From Paraphaeosphaeria minitans (Eukaryota > Ascomycota > Dothideomycetes > Pleosporales > Didymosphaeriaceae): a stretch of DNA of 64,000 nucleotides. The DNA is taken from assembly GCA_015832175.1 (NCBI GenBank), contig WJXW01000017.1:868001-932000 (forward strand), in the 5' to 3' direction. The notes below the pieces were generated by a model. The model saw nothing but the letters and a program-made list of their open reading frames with translations. It was not told the DNA's origin and ran no database searches. Shown piece by piece: positions 21,728 to 32,206 of this stretch (position 1 is the stretch's first letter; each line of letters starts with the position of its first letter). A program made the translations under genes and the position numbers.

Positions 21728-21975
21728 TGCACCCGCCCACAACCTGCACGAATGCTGATGGATTGATAGAAGACCGAAAATGCACAGATCTCATACTCAG
21801 GAATGCCTTCTAAGCACTCAAACTGATAGACGAACGGCGAACAAGACATGCATATATCGCTTGTGAAAGACGACGCAGTGGCCAGCATAGACCGCAAGAA
21901 CTCTTCTACATCGTGTGATCTTGTGGATAGGCCACCAGGAGATCGCATTGTTAACATTGAGCCAGATTTTATACC

Positions 21976-21982
21976 TATATAA
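21976..21982 (+). promoter_or_regulatory. TATA box of the RING-like gene
   Basis: TATATAA lies 153 bp upstream of the ATG at 22129, supporting a start at or near 22129. Confidence 0.4.
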
Positions 21983-22128
21983 TGCCGATCTCGATCGTTG
22001 CTTTTACCCAAATCAACACAACCAAAAATACTCGCGAGCATACACCTGCAACTCCATTGCATACCACCACGAAGGTTGAAGCTTTTGCAGGACACTGAGC
22101 ACCCATCGAAACGGAAGAAAAACTAACC

Positions 22129-23796
22129 ATGTCAGACTTTTCCGTCGTTCCCCTTCTCGGGCTGTACGTGCTCTTTTGCTCAGTGAGTCAATATAACGAA
22201 GTGCGCGAGGTTGTAGAGTTCTTGGGACGCATCGTATGTCTCATCCTCAACTATGAAAACCTCAACTATGAAAACTCTCGTATGTCAGCAAATAGCATTA
22301 AGTCCGGGTTCTATGCTGACCTTCGAGTATATACGCCGCATAGTTCTCTCGCATATGCATTAACGCTCTTCGGCCATACCCATCTCGAGTCCCTCGAAGC
22401 TGCCGTTCGTGCTTCGCTCGCCGACCATGCCGACCTCACCTTCTTCGCAGATGCCGTTCGTGCTCAGCGTACCGAATTGAACCCCGACGAGATTCATCTT
22501 GCATACTTTCACGCCCCAATCCTTTGCGAGATCAAACTCTGGCTAGTTCGCTGCGCGTGTGCTCCGCATGTGGATCCTTTTAGCACGCTCGCAGACAAAT
22601 TGAAGGACTATACTGAGACACAACCACATCTTTCAGCCTTGGCGCCGCCGTACAGACTTGTGAGTGGAGAGTACATATCCATGCCCGAGCTGAAACGCGC
22701 TCTTCTTGGATTGGAAGATCTTGCCTTGGCGTCCGGCGTTTCTCTTAATGACGAATTCCGAGAGGGGGATGCAGGCTACCTTCATCCTGTTCGCCATGAT
22801 GCTTTTCACGTCGTGCGCGAGTTCATGCGTCTTGCCATGAACTGTTCTGCAATGTGTATTGAGTTTGGTCCGAAAGAGTGGAACTTCGCAGACGGCGTTC
22901 CTGAATTGAGCGAAGATGAGCTATTTATTTCCTACAACGTAGTCAGCGATGCCTGGAGTCGCATGCTTCCAAATCCTTTCTCGGATGCGCCACTAAACGT
23001 GCGGCGTATACTCGCGCGGTGCAATGTAGTCGACATAATGGGGTACTTCCTCGTCAATCTGGAGCAAATGAGCCACCCATATCCCGATCTAATGAGCATC
23101 AACAAGCTGGCAGACTACTTCGTTCAGGAAGTACAGTGGGCTGCGGAGGACTTTGATTATCATACCTTTCATTCGTTCAGGGCAATTCGTCTCCGCAACC
23201 CATTTCTGGGCCCTGAGATTCCTCATTCGTCATTCGCGCAGCCTCTTAACGAATTGGTAGCCACGCGACAACCTTTTGCACAATCGTATGAGGTCGGTGG
23301 TATCCCTTGGAATGATACGCTCTCCCCACCCGGGTTGGCGGACATTGAGATCGAAGCCAATTTCCGACGATACGAGCACTTCATGAATCTCTTCTATGGC
23401 CTTGATCCGGCCGATTTCGAAGTCGCAACCCAGGATTCATCACTTGTCGCCCAGCAGCCGCTCCTCGCAGAAGATGCCCCTGTGTATTCAGGGGAGATGG
23501 AGCTTGCGGCACCCCCTCTGCTTGTAGCTGTGGGGCCTCTCATTCGTGCTAGCGATCACAGCGACCCCATCAATGAGGCTGATCTTCGAGAGGAGGACCT
23601 ATGCTTGATCTGCCAGGATAGTTTTCTGGACTACATTGATCCTGCCGTTCGCCTGCAGGCCTGTAACCACTTGATTCACCAAGATGAACTGCAGCTACTT
23701 CTAAACGCTGCATACTTTGCCCAGCCCCAGGTGCGCTGTGGGCTTTTTCGGGCTTCTATCTGGGCACCACGCCAGACGATGGAGGTTGTAGACTAA
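22129..23796 (+). CDS. Protein with a degenerate C-terminal RING-like domain
   Basis: Intronless 555-aa protein. The bulk (residues ~50-470) is not recognised and looks globular and helical. Near the C-terminus (residues ~490-545) is a RING-like pattern: CLIC (Cys492, Cys495), then CNH and LIH, then a lone Cys in RCGLFR. A standard RING-H2 would have Cys after H-Q-D and a CPLCR-type end; here those positions are Glu (HQDELQ) and Phe (CGLFR), so two zinc ligands are missing and E3 activity is doubtful. The first 51 residues include a duplicated NYEN phrase, and an alternative ATG at 22282 would give a 504-aa protein. Possibly a ubiquitin-ligase-derived protein that lost zinc ligands, or a lineage-specific family. 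Confidence 0.65.
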   Translation: MSDFSVVPLLGLYVLFCSVSQYNEVREVVEFLGRIVCLILNYENLNYENSRMSANSIKSGFYADLRVYTPHSSLAYALTLFGHTHLESLEAAVRASLADHADLTFFADAVRAQRTELNPDEIHLAYFHAPILCEIKLWLVRCACAPHVDPFSTLADKLKDYTETQPHLSALAPPYRLVSGEYISMPELKRALLGLEDLALASGVSLNDEFREGDAGYLHPVRHDAFHVVREFMRLAMNCSAMCIEFGPKEWNFADGVPELSEDELFISYNVVSDAWSRMLPNPFSDAPLNVRRILARCNVVDIMGYFLVNLEQMSHPYPDLMSINKLADYFVQEVQWAAEDFDYHTFHSFRAIRLRNPFLGPEIPHSSFAQPLNELVATRQPFAQSYEVGGIPWNDTLSPPGLADIEIEANFRRYEHFMNLFYGLDPADFEVATQDSSLVAQQPLLAEDAPVYSGEMELAAPPLLVAVGPLIRASDHSDPINEADLREEDLCLICQDSFLDYIDPAVRLQACNHLIHQDELQLLLNAAYFAQPQVRCGLFRASIWAPRQTMEVVD

Positions 23797-25129
23797 GAGT
23801 AGGTACCAGGGAAAGACAATTCCAGGCCTAGCACTATCACGCTACCAATCATGATTCCTACCCGACAAGGCGAACACAATAGTAATGGCCCGCTTTTAGT
23901 CTTCGCAATAAAGCTTTGCAGCTCACAATAGAACCCTGTAAAATTGAGGATTGTTGTCCCGTGAACTGCTTCCAACACATATCGCATAGCTGAACCTGGT
24001 TCCCAATCCCCACGCTTTATGTTTTGCGAAATTCAGGTCTGTCACGTATGTATTTCTCAACTGACTATACAACTGACACCAAGCTAACCCGTCAGGCGTA
24101 CTATCGAATTGCGTCTTCTCCAAGCGTCCAATCTTGTCGCAGTACTTGTCAAAACGATTCGGTAGGTCGTTACAGCTCCTCTGCTTACCTTCTCGTGAAA
24201 ATCGGGAAACGATGGTGCCTTGATTGCTGGGACGGAGTCAGCATGGGAAGTGGCAGCGAGTCTAGCAGTGGGCGCATCGAAAACAACGTAAACACTACGT
24301 CGGACTCCCGTGTACTGCTTCGCTACATTTTACCACGGGAAAGGAAGCAAATGGTGAAGTGAGAGCAACGTGCTTTCATTTTACTTGTGGACATCTGGAA
24401 ACTGTTATTCAAGTCATACATAACAACGATAGGTAAGAAAAATCTTCCCGTGACCTTGACAATAGCAGACATAACTCTGGATACAACCACCCAGTCTATC
24501 GCCTAACCAGGGTAACACGCTGTACTTTGATGATTCAATGACATGATCTGTTGCTCTCACGATCTCTCTTCTACTGCCGTGAATACACCGAACGACTGGG
24601 GTATTTGTGCTGGGATTATAATTTGGCAGGCCCGAGGCCGTGAAAACGATCACTGAAAGTGGGTAGGACTCCTGGCATAGTTTTGTACCACGCGGTGTTA
24701 TGCTTTACTGGAAGAGCGATTTATGGTACGGTCGGAGTTATCGGGTCTAGCGGTCGCTCGTTGGTCCATCTCTCCTGAGCCACCTTCATACAGTTCTTTG
24801 ACCTACGCTCTGAAAAAAAAAAAATGAGGATGCTCCATCGCTATAGACACAAAAGTGATCGCAGGTGAAGATAATCGACAAAGACGCGTCCGAATGCCGT
24901 TCGCAGAGAATTCGTGGAGGCGCACATTCCTCGTACGACCGGCCGGCTTTGTCCATCTCGCTGACCGAGCCGCAAGTTCCGGCAGCACCGCGAGCGTGAT
25001 TATATATCAAGGAAATTAATTATTCAACATTTAATACTCGATCATAAAATTTCAAACGCGTTTCAACAACATAAAGAGGGTGACACTGCCACCTTCCATT
25101 CAAGGTCTTCATAGATTCGCGACTTCAAA
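23797..25129. other. Non-coding stretch
   Basis: 1.3 kb without a supported gene; open frames here are short and of random composition. A 12-A run lies at about 24813-24824. Confidence 0.4.
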
Positions 25130-25372
25130 ATGTCTTCTACGCTCACTTTTGAGATCGTGTACTCACTCTTCCACTGGATGAGCGGAGATATATCTCCACA
25201 AGTACTCGGCGCCAAACACCGACGGACAAGCTCCACGGCGAGTGTAAGCTCGACTAGTAGCTCAATGAGCGAGGGTGTGAAGATGCAGGCTTCCACCGGG
25301 CGGAGGGCAATCGGAGTCAGACACCGAAGATCAAGTTCAGAAACGAGTGGGAGCTATATTCCAGGAGCTTGA
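25130..25372 (+). CDS. Possible small hypothetical protein
   Basis: 80-aa open frame with a good start context (CAAAATG). Not recognised. After a hydrophobic N-terminal segment (LTFEIVYSLFHWMSG) it is Ser/Thr/Arg-rich, with two similar phrases, KHRRTSSTASVSS and RHRRSSSETSGS, suggesting an internal duplication. A second, overlapping open frame from about 25369 to 25680 is rich in charged residues (KRRLESQKARRDIEVRKRW) and could be a downstream exon, but no convincing intron was found. It may be a real small gene, part of a larger one, or chance. Confidence 0.3.
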   Translation: MSSTLTFEIVYSLFHWMSGDISPQVLGAKHRRTSSTASVSSTSSSMSEGVKMQASTGRRAIGVRHRRSSSETSGSYIPGA

Positions 25373-26435
25373 AGTGTAGTTCGGGATTACGAGATACGAT
25401 AATCGCGCAACCTAATGAAAGACGGGAGCAAGGTAAGGCTACCCATGCCCCTGAGCAGGACAATGCTGATGCGTACAGATGGTTATCTCCCGAGGCAGCA
25501 GAGCGCTTGCCGGATAGCAGCCGAGCCGAGCCAGCAGCTACGCAACGAGTCATGGGCAAGAGGCGGCTGGAAAGTCAAAAAGCCAGACGAGACATTGAGG
25601 TCCGAAAACGATGGCAGTCTCGGATGGTAGGAAGGATTCAGAAGCAGCACAATGGCAGAGGGAGCTTTGAATGCGGTTAGATACCTACTCTTATTGGGTT
25701 AGCGCATGAATGACGTCACGACTTAAAGCCCAGGTCGCGTTTTCTGTCCTGAACCAGAGCACTGCGACTTTTCACAAACTTTGATCAATTTCGTTGGCTG
25801 ACAAAGGATGGGAATATAGGCAAGCTCAGCCTGTATTGATTTACGCTATTGTACGTTTGTGAACATGCATTGTACTAAGCTATCGTGCGGTGACAACGTA
25901 GATGATAGCAAGGAATAGCAGAATGCTTAACGTGAGGCCTCCTAATCTCGGCCCCTGAGCGAAGATTGTAACCCATGCTTGGACGTATTAGACGCCTTAT
26001 GCTTTGAAATGGATACGCCGCAGCCTCGATGGGAGACGTTGTCGGTGCGCCAATGCCTTTGGCAACTGGAGGCCATGGTCTAATGGTGGGTGCACTATCT
26101 AGAAATAAGGGGTATTTCTGTATATGTAATAGCATCGTCTGGTGTGTAACTCGGGGGTCTCGACCGACAGAATATTCCCGGTAAACATTAATCGGTATGG
26201 CTGGAGATACGAAGTTGCATGGGTACAATTTATGAATAAAAGTTGATCGGAATTAGCTCGACCTTCCCGGCGATATGATCGAACGGTCGACACAGTCCCG
26301 TTTGGGTGATCACAAGCCCTGGAGGAGCTGAGGCCTGACTTCTCTTCATCGCGGTCCGCTTGACAAGGTTGGCGCCTAGGCCAACCCAATATGGCTTCAG
26401 AAGAAGCGGTAAATCTATACGACTGTTAAAAGGAT
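25373..26435. other. Stretch without a supported gene
   Basis: It includes the open frame to 25680 mentioned with the preceding entry. Beyond that no coding signal or repeat is clear. Confidence 0.35.
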
Positions 26436-27010
26436 ATGTGGGATGCGGCCGAGACATTGAAGCAGGCTGCACAGAATATCAAACAGCAAATCGAAAACCG
26501 CATCTCCATAGAAAAAGGCAAAGAGCTTGCAAGGTGTCTGCTTGAGATCAGGGATTGGTATACCATGGCCATGAACAAAGAAGGAGACTATAGAGACGCA
26601 GTAGCTTACAATCATCGCAATCTGGCAGCCCGATTGAACTCATTTGACTATAGACCAGACCTTGAGGACACATTGGACAGCATACGACGCTTAGTGGAAA
26701 GTTACTCTGCTCTTGGGCAGTACAGTCTCGACATTACAGAGCGCCCAAGAGTATGGAAGGTTGCGGAACGGTTCGCAGGATCGTAACAATCTCGCACAAT
26801 CGTTATTTCGCAAACGCGGCTAGAATAGAATGAAATGAGACGAAGCACAATTTCTCCCTGTGCAAAACTCGTTACAACCTTGGAGTGGAACTGTGTGATC
26901 TGAAAAAGCTCGAAGAAGCCAGGGATTTCGTCTCAGAGAACATCACGACCTTTGACCGTAACAGTGTATAGGATTTTGTCGAATGAGCGCTCGCGGCCTT
27001 TACAAGATTC
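26436..27010 (+). pseudogene. Decayed TPR-repeat protein gene
   Basis: The frame from 26436 to 26786 reads as helical repeats (GDYRDAVAYNHRNLAARL; RRLVESYSALGQYSLDIT; VWKVAERFAG). Coding similarity then continues in a different frame (DRNNLAQSLFRKR) and after a stop in a third (RYNLGVELCDLKKLEEARDF then VSENITTFDRN), which is a classic TPR helix pair. At least two frameshifts and several stops separate these pieces, so no single product can be made. Fungal proteins with such LGxxxEAL-type repeats include the C-terminal arms of NLR-like proteins, but no nucleotide-binding domain is visible here. A charged coiled-coil-like frame at 26952-27317 may be a further fragment. Confidence 0.5.
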
Positions 27011-27725
27011 CAGGGAAGCGTTGGCTCGATGTGCTGAGATCGAATTATCGAAAAATAAGAGCGAGAGGAGAGCTTTGCAGGCGGCAGATAGTCAGGAGAA
27101 AGATATAAAGGTTAGAGTTTTGGCAGCCTTGAAGAGGGAAATAATGGAGCATGAAAGCGTGAAGCAAGAGCGTAGATTTGAAAAGGAGCGACCAGGTCTG
27201 AGAAGATTCGCAAAAAGAGCAACAATTAACCACAGAGTGCCTTCATGTACGTGTGGAGATACTGGAAAACGAGCGAAAAGAAAGGATAATAATTTCCGGA
27301 CGTCCAACTACCCATGAAGAAATACGATATAATGAAATCTCTGAGGGGCAGGGGTCACATCAGGAGGCTCTTTAGGCACCTATTGCGAACATCTTTACGA
27401 GCGAACAAGGCATACATTCGGATAAATCGCACGGATTGCCGCTAACATCTACCTACCTAATCCGGTCCACGGGAGAACACGAAAGATGCTTACGCACACT
27501 CACTATACCCTTGCATCATGCCAAGGCCCCGGGAGCCTATAGCATTGGCTAGGTGATACCTAGAGACGGCACGAGTTGCTGCACGGTGCAGGCAATGTAT
27601 GCACCCCTCTTTCGACTTCTATTTAAACGAGGCTTACCACCCAACTTGCCAAACAGCTACCTCCTTACTATTGTTTTGATTTTGCTCAAGTTCGTTACTA
27701 GATTTCATAGTTGGAATTAAACGCA
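27011..27725. other. Non-coding stretch before the methyltransferase
   Basis: Contains the end of the possible coiled-coil fragment and, near the end, the promoter of the methyltransferase. A short CTACCTACCTAATCC motif lies near 27450. Confidence 0.4.
27620..27627 (+). promoter_or_regulatory. TATA-like element of the methyltransferase gene
   Basis: TATTTAAA lies 106 bp before the ATG at 27726. Confidence 0.35.
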
Positions 27726-28465
27726 ATGTCTACAGCGGAACGAGTAAAGGAAGACTACCGTAAACATGCAGAAACATACGGGGGCTACAACAATCTCCCT
27801 GCAGGTCTTCTGGAGTCCCAGATCATCAAGAATGCCCTGGGAGATGCGAATGGCCTCGTAATCCTCGATCTTGGCGGCGGCTCTGGGATACACGCACGCG
27901 AGGCCATAGATGCCGGAGCTCAACGAGTCGACATCGTCGACATTTCCCCAGAGATGAAGTTCGCCACGGATACCGAGAAATCCCTTGGTCGCGATGGTCG
28001 CATTCGTACGTTTGAAGGAGACGTGTCGAAACGATGGACCATCTGGCGCTTGAGACTTACGATGTCGTCATGGCCAACTGGGTGTTTGACCATGCGGGGA
28101 GCATCGAAGCTCTCGAGTGTATGTGGCAGAACGTTGTCAAGTACCTCAAGCCTGGAGCGAAATTTCTGGGTATTCATTCAGAGGATCCGCGGGGACCTTC
28201 TCTTCGTGGTAAGTACGGCTTCCACGCCAAAAACTTCAAAGAGATTCCTGGGGGTATTGCGTACACGGTGGAGATGCTCAATGACCCACCTTGGGAGTTC
28301 GAGGGCACGTCGCTGGAGATTAGTTTCTCGGGATCTTTTGAGTTGCATGAAAAGTACGGTCTTGAGAATGTGAGCGTTGTTCCATACGCCGACACCGAGG
28401 CCGTGAAAAAGGACCCAGAGTTCTGGCAGCTGTTCCTGGAGTATCCACCTTATGCTGTCGTGTAA
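27726..28465 (+). pseudogene. SAM-dependent methyltransferase with one frameshift
   Basis: Class I S-adenosylmethionine methyltransferase of about 246 aa, broken once. The first frame from 27726 has the SAM motif VILDLGGGSGIHAREA, the acidic end of strand 2 (VDIVDISPEM) and IRTFEGDVSK. At about 28027-28035 the reading continues one base shifted as MDHLALETYDVVMANWVFDH, a canonical motif-IV segment, and runs cleanly to the stop at 28465. No intron of usual size or with splice sites fits between the two halves; a single missing base around AAACGATGG explains the break. It is either a recent pseudogene or an assembly error, since nothing else is disrupted. Substrate is unknown; it resembles ubiquinone/menaquinone-type and toxin-pathway small-molecule methyltransferases only in the generic core. 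Confidence 0.75.
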
Positions 28466-29109
28466 GGCTTCAAAAAGTGGTAGGCCACAGTGCTGGACGA
28501 GATGGACATTGTTTCAAAGGAATTGAATGCAGGACATGCCATGTATATTGTGGGTGTAGTTCGGTCGAGCCTGCATCGTTAGTAAAAGTCTCATGATTTC
28601 AAAGGCTTGGTCAAGACAATTGAATGAAGATGTGTTTCTGTACTATATTCAATCAATTTACTTCAACAACTTGACATATTTGCACCGAGCTCGCTGCTTC
28701 ATGATTTATAACATCATAATAATGAGTATCTTCAATTATTGTTCTCTCCGATGGAACTAGAAAATTAGAAAGTGAAGTATAGGATGCTTAAATGAAGGTT
28801 ATTTTACTTTAGAGTAGGCTCTAGATTAGCAGCAGTTTGTTTGAAAAGCACGAATAGCGTCGTTTAACTATCGCTTACCTCCCGGCTGGGCTCTCGTCAT
28901 GGATTTGTGGGAACAAGACATGACATATGGTTCATGCAGATATTTCATATATGTACCGTTTATAATCATATCATACGACTACCGTATTCATACTCCAAAG
29001 AGACTGTAATCAGACACCAATTGCTACTGTATCCGACCCAGCGTCCTGGTCTGTTCACAATATCCATGCCGGGTGTATCAACCGCAAGCTGTAGCACCCC
29101 AGAATATGT
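28466..29109. other. AT-rich intergenic region
   Basis: 644 bp, AT-rich (particularly 28600-28830), between the methyltransferase and the converging secreted-protein gene. No gene or repeat recognised. Confidence 0.45.
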
Positions 29110-29791
29110 CTATGCCGGCAGCGGGGAAAGCTTGAACTTCTTGATGGCTGCGCCAATGGTTCCATTGAACGTCGCGTCGACCTAGGAGACATCAGCAGGA
29201 GGGTGGCGCCAGTCGTATGGGCTCATACCGCTTCAGCAATTGCGTCCTCATCGAGACCATCTAGTGGATACTTTGTGCCGTCCTCGAGGATCAAGGCGTT
29301 GACGAGTGAGCCATTGATGGGAGTTGTCGTGGAGGCATCGGCTTTCTCTGAGTGGAAGAGATAGTTCCCGGATGCGATGAAGGCGGGCGAGCCGCCGAAG
29401 TAGCAGTATTCTTGGAGACTACCACCCGAGCCCGCGCTGTCACCTCCAGCAGTGCTGGTCGAGTCACAGTTGCTACCGACGTGGCCCCGCATGGTGATTT
29501 TCCAATTACCGGGCACGGCGACAAAGGAAATATGGCTGCTCTGACGACCGTCGGGTAGGTAGCCTGAAGCGCAAATACAATGTCAGTCTGTATGTCGAGG
29601 GAGTGGACTTGAGCAACAAGTGTGCAGGAATAAATGCCACACACTTCTGGACTTGACTTACAGCATCGATTGGGAGCAAAGTTCAAGCACGATGCGCCGA
29701 CACCCTTGCAACCTTTAGTGCTGCCGAAGCGGATGTCAATTGCCGAGACCGCAGCCACAAAGAGAGGGGACAGAAAGCACAGGAGCTTCAT
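29110..29791 (-). CDS. Secreted cysteine-containing protein, three exons
   Basis: 178-aa predicted secreted protein; family function unknown. Exons 29791-29662, 29563-29229 and 29181-29110 have GTAAGT and GTATGA donors and CAG/TAG acceptors, and all three join in frame. A signal peptide spans residues ~1-17 (MKLLCFLSPLFVAAVSA). Cysteines fall in two groups: an N-terminal set C-x6-C-x7-CC (GCKGVGASCLNFAPNRCC) directly after cleavage, and later ones in SNCDST and EYCYFGG. The middle contains a Ser/Gly/Thr-rich piece, and a C-terminal amphipathic tail ends TIGAAIKKFKLSPLPA. The short last exon is supported by the continuing open frame and the good splice sites. It could be a wall-associated or effector-like protein; nothing in the neighbourhood decides this. 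Confidence 0.8.
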
Positions 29792-31183
29792 CTGTGAAGA
29801 AATGAAGGAGTTGAGGAGTTGAAGTGGGAATCGACAAAGTGTAGCCCGGAGTCTGAAGTTGAGCGAGTTGTTGGCAGAGAGAGGGGAGAGTGTATCGCAA
29901 CAAGCCTCCAAGAACTTGGTACTTGACGTACGGTCTAGCTGGATCGCGCCTTCTATTACTGGCGTGGGTTGGCTCTTTCACCGCAGGTAGCAAGAGCCGT
30001 GCTCGCCTTCTTTCTCTCACCTCCACGTCCAGAAACCGCGCTAAGCCCCAAGCGCTACCTATCACTGTTCGCTCGAAATTCTTAGCTTACGCCAGGTCTC
30101 GTGCAAGGCACCTCCTTCTGCGAAAGATACCTCATCTCAACTGTCTAGACGACTCAGGTAAGAGTCCTGGGTCGTCACAGCACGCATTCACTGCCACGTG
30201 CTTTGGACTCTATTCTGCCGAGCTTTCCACCATACAGTTCGATCACTTATTGTTCTTAGCTCTTAACTATTTTGTGTCCTCAATTAATTCCCTACCCGAT
30301 ATACCACTTGTTGCTGTTTTGCCACCTCTGCCATCTGCAACGTTTTCAACAAGACGCATTGCTCCCTTTCCCTCCCAAATCATCCCAATCATGAACTGCT
30401 TCGAAACCGATCGTTGCGTGCCATTTGAGAATGCTTGTGCCTGGTTCGTGAAAGGCCTTACCTGTGATGCCGACCCGCTCATCGGTGGAGAAGGGGCTGC
30501 CAGGATCTCTCGAGACATAAGTAGGGGATGAACTCTCACCGGCCACGGTCCATGATCTGTGGTTGATGCCTGTCTACAAAGTACGGAAGTATGGGTGATG
30601 GCAGCCATCCACGAGTTATGACTAGTGGCAGGCAGTCCATGGCCTGATCCTGCAGGTGGAGAGAATGGACAACATCAAGTGCTTTTTTCGAAGTTGCGGA
30701 ACTTTTCCTATATACAAAGGATGGCAAGAGTTCTGGGAACATGCAATGTCTCTTCGAAGTTTGTCCCTGCAAGTGGGGTCGACCTGTTGCCCAAGTATGG
30801 TATACCCGTTCCTGAAAAGGACGACAAAGGCTATTTTTCTAGACATTTCACGTCACAAAATGGGGTTCTCTGTGGAACGACCGGAATTCGGGGAAAGTGT
30901 GCACGAGGAGTGTGTACCTGGCTGGTGATGGGATGGCAGAGGTAGGACATGAGGATGAGGAGAGCTTTTGAACGAAGTGGCTCTGGCGTGGCGATGGCGA
31001 GATGCGGCTGCAGATGGGTTGCAGATGGACTGGGAGGACAAGACGTCGGTAGCGGGCTGCGAACACGCGAGGAGGATTGTCTACAGGTGTCAGCACGGTT
31101 GTACTCAGAGGTTCGACAGACGTGCATGGACACGGAATAGAGCTTGATGTTCTTCAACACGGAGAGCGCCCGGTCCGAGCTGG
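29792..31183. other. Region without a supported gene
   Basis: About 1.4 kb. Several overlapping open frames on both strands have biased composition but no motif. One, at 30391-30531, has a good start and is listed separately at low confidence. Confidence 0.35.
30391..30531 (+). CDS. Doubtful short frame, possible first exon or relic
   Basis: 46-aa frame starting after a pyrimidine-rich leader (CTCCCTTTCCCTCCC... then AATCATG), as usual for fungal genes. It encodes four Cys in about 29 residues (CFETDRCVPFENACAWF and LTCDADP), a composition like extracellular N-termini of fungal membrane proteins. No following exon with membrane segments could be found, so it is either a remnant of a truncated gene or chance. 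Confidence 0.2.
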   Translation: MNCFETDRCVPFENACAWFVKGLTCDADPLIGGEGAARISRDISRG

Positions 31184-32206
31184 CTATAATTTACTCTTCT
31201 GCTTCGCCTTGTCTCGCGTCTCTTGAGCCATCCGCAGCAATGCGTACAGTGTCTGCATCCTGGGCATCTCGAATCCCCTCTCCCGAGCGATTCTGATGGG
31301 ATTGCCGAGTATTACTTCCAGCTCCATAGTCTTTCCCTGTTCCCAGTCCATCGCCATGCTAGGCTTGCTGCCGCTCGTGTTCTTCTGCGTACTCCGCAGG
31401 ATGCGCTCTGGCGGCGCGAACTCGCTGGGAAAGGGCTTCCCCAAGACCTTTGGTGCTGTATCCAAAACTTCTTGCATGACGCCCTGCAAATGTCTTGCGA
31501 GCTCGGAATCGTTCGACATGGCGTTGTTCGACACCCCGCCTGCGAGCACAGACGATGGGTTCATGGAGGCGTTGATAGCGATCTTGTGCCAACGCACGAG
31601 CTGCAGCTTGGCATGGTCGTAGGCTTCTGCGTCCTTGATGCCGCCCTCCTGCAACAATGCTATGAAAGCGTTGTTCTTATCCACTGCCTGTGCATCCGAG
31701 GTTTTTGCACTCCCAACGTCGAGATGTGGCAGGTATGGCCCGCTGTTTATGCGCGTCCACCGGTTGTGCTTGATCTGGCCCGGGTTCGTCTGCGCGCAGC
31801 TCGCAATTGTGACGGCGCTGCAAATTGCGGCGTGTGGAAATCTCGTCTGGTAGGGCTGCTCTACGCCCAGCCCGTTCTGTATCAGCACAATGGCTGTGCT
31901 ATCGCCAACCAGTCCCTCCAGGATCGCGGAGTCGTCGCTCACGTCCGGCAGCGCCTTCGTGCTGACAACAATGTAGTCCCATTGTGTCATGCTGTTGCGC
32001 GCTTCCTCTGGGTTCGCAAAAGTGCGGGTCGGCGTGAAGGTGTAGTTGCCGTACTGCGGCGAGGTCACTTGGAAGCCATGCGCCTTTACAGCTTTGTAGT
32101 TGGAGCGACAGATTACCGACACGTGGACATCGGGGATGGGAGCGAGGCGCGACGCATAGAAGGCTCCGATGGCGCCGGCACCGACGATGAGAATTTCGGT
32201 TGGCAT
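31184..32206 (-). CDS. 2-dehydropantoate 2-reductase family protein
   Basis: NADPH-dependent ketopantoate reductase (ApbA/PanE family), 340 aa, intronless. The start ATG at 32206 places the Rossmann motif ILIVGAGAIGAFYASRL (GxGxxG) directly at the N-terminus, as in the family. VVSTKA and IQNGLG (residues ~90-120) are the second family motif. The C-terminal helical domain carries the catalytic-lysine segment HKIAINASMNPSSVLAGG and the E-containing tail segment (TMELEVILGNPI). Fungi have several paralogues, and only one is the pantothenate-pathway PAN5 enzyme, so the true substrate is uncertain. A long open frame on the opposite strand is an antisense artefact of codon composition. Motifs are complete, so it should be active. 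Confidence 0.9.
   Translation of the reverse strand: MPTEILIVGAGAIGAFYASRLAPIPDVHVSVICRSNYKAVKAHGFQVTSPQYGNYTFTPTRTFANPEEARNSMTQWDYIVVSTKALPDVSDDSAILEGLVGDSTAIVLIQNGLGVEQPYQTRFPHAAICSAVTIASCAQTNPGQIKHNRWTRINSGPYLPHLDVGSAKTSDAQAVDKNNAFIALLQEGGIKDAEAYDHAKLQLVRWHKIAINASMNPSSVLAGGVSNNAMSNDSELARHLQGVMQEVLDTAPKVLGKPFPSEFAPPERILRSTQKNTSGSKPSMAMDWEQGKTMELEVILGNPIRIARERGFEMPRMQTLYALLRMAQETRDKAKQKSKL

Larger units (their letters stand above)
20469..22128. other. Non-coding stretch with repeats and an SDR relic
   Basis: 1.66 kb between the BST1 gene and the RING-like gene. It contains a TACCTAGGTACC repeat cluster (20971-21010), a short-chain dehydrogenase fragment (about 21227-21305), a 10-bp triplicate (near 21698-21727) and the TATA element of the next gene. 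No intact gene. Confidence 0.5.

Noticed and set aside
29890..30531. 213-aa open frame on the + strand
   Set aside because: No motif in most of it; only the last 46 codons after a good ATG are kept, at low confidence.
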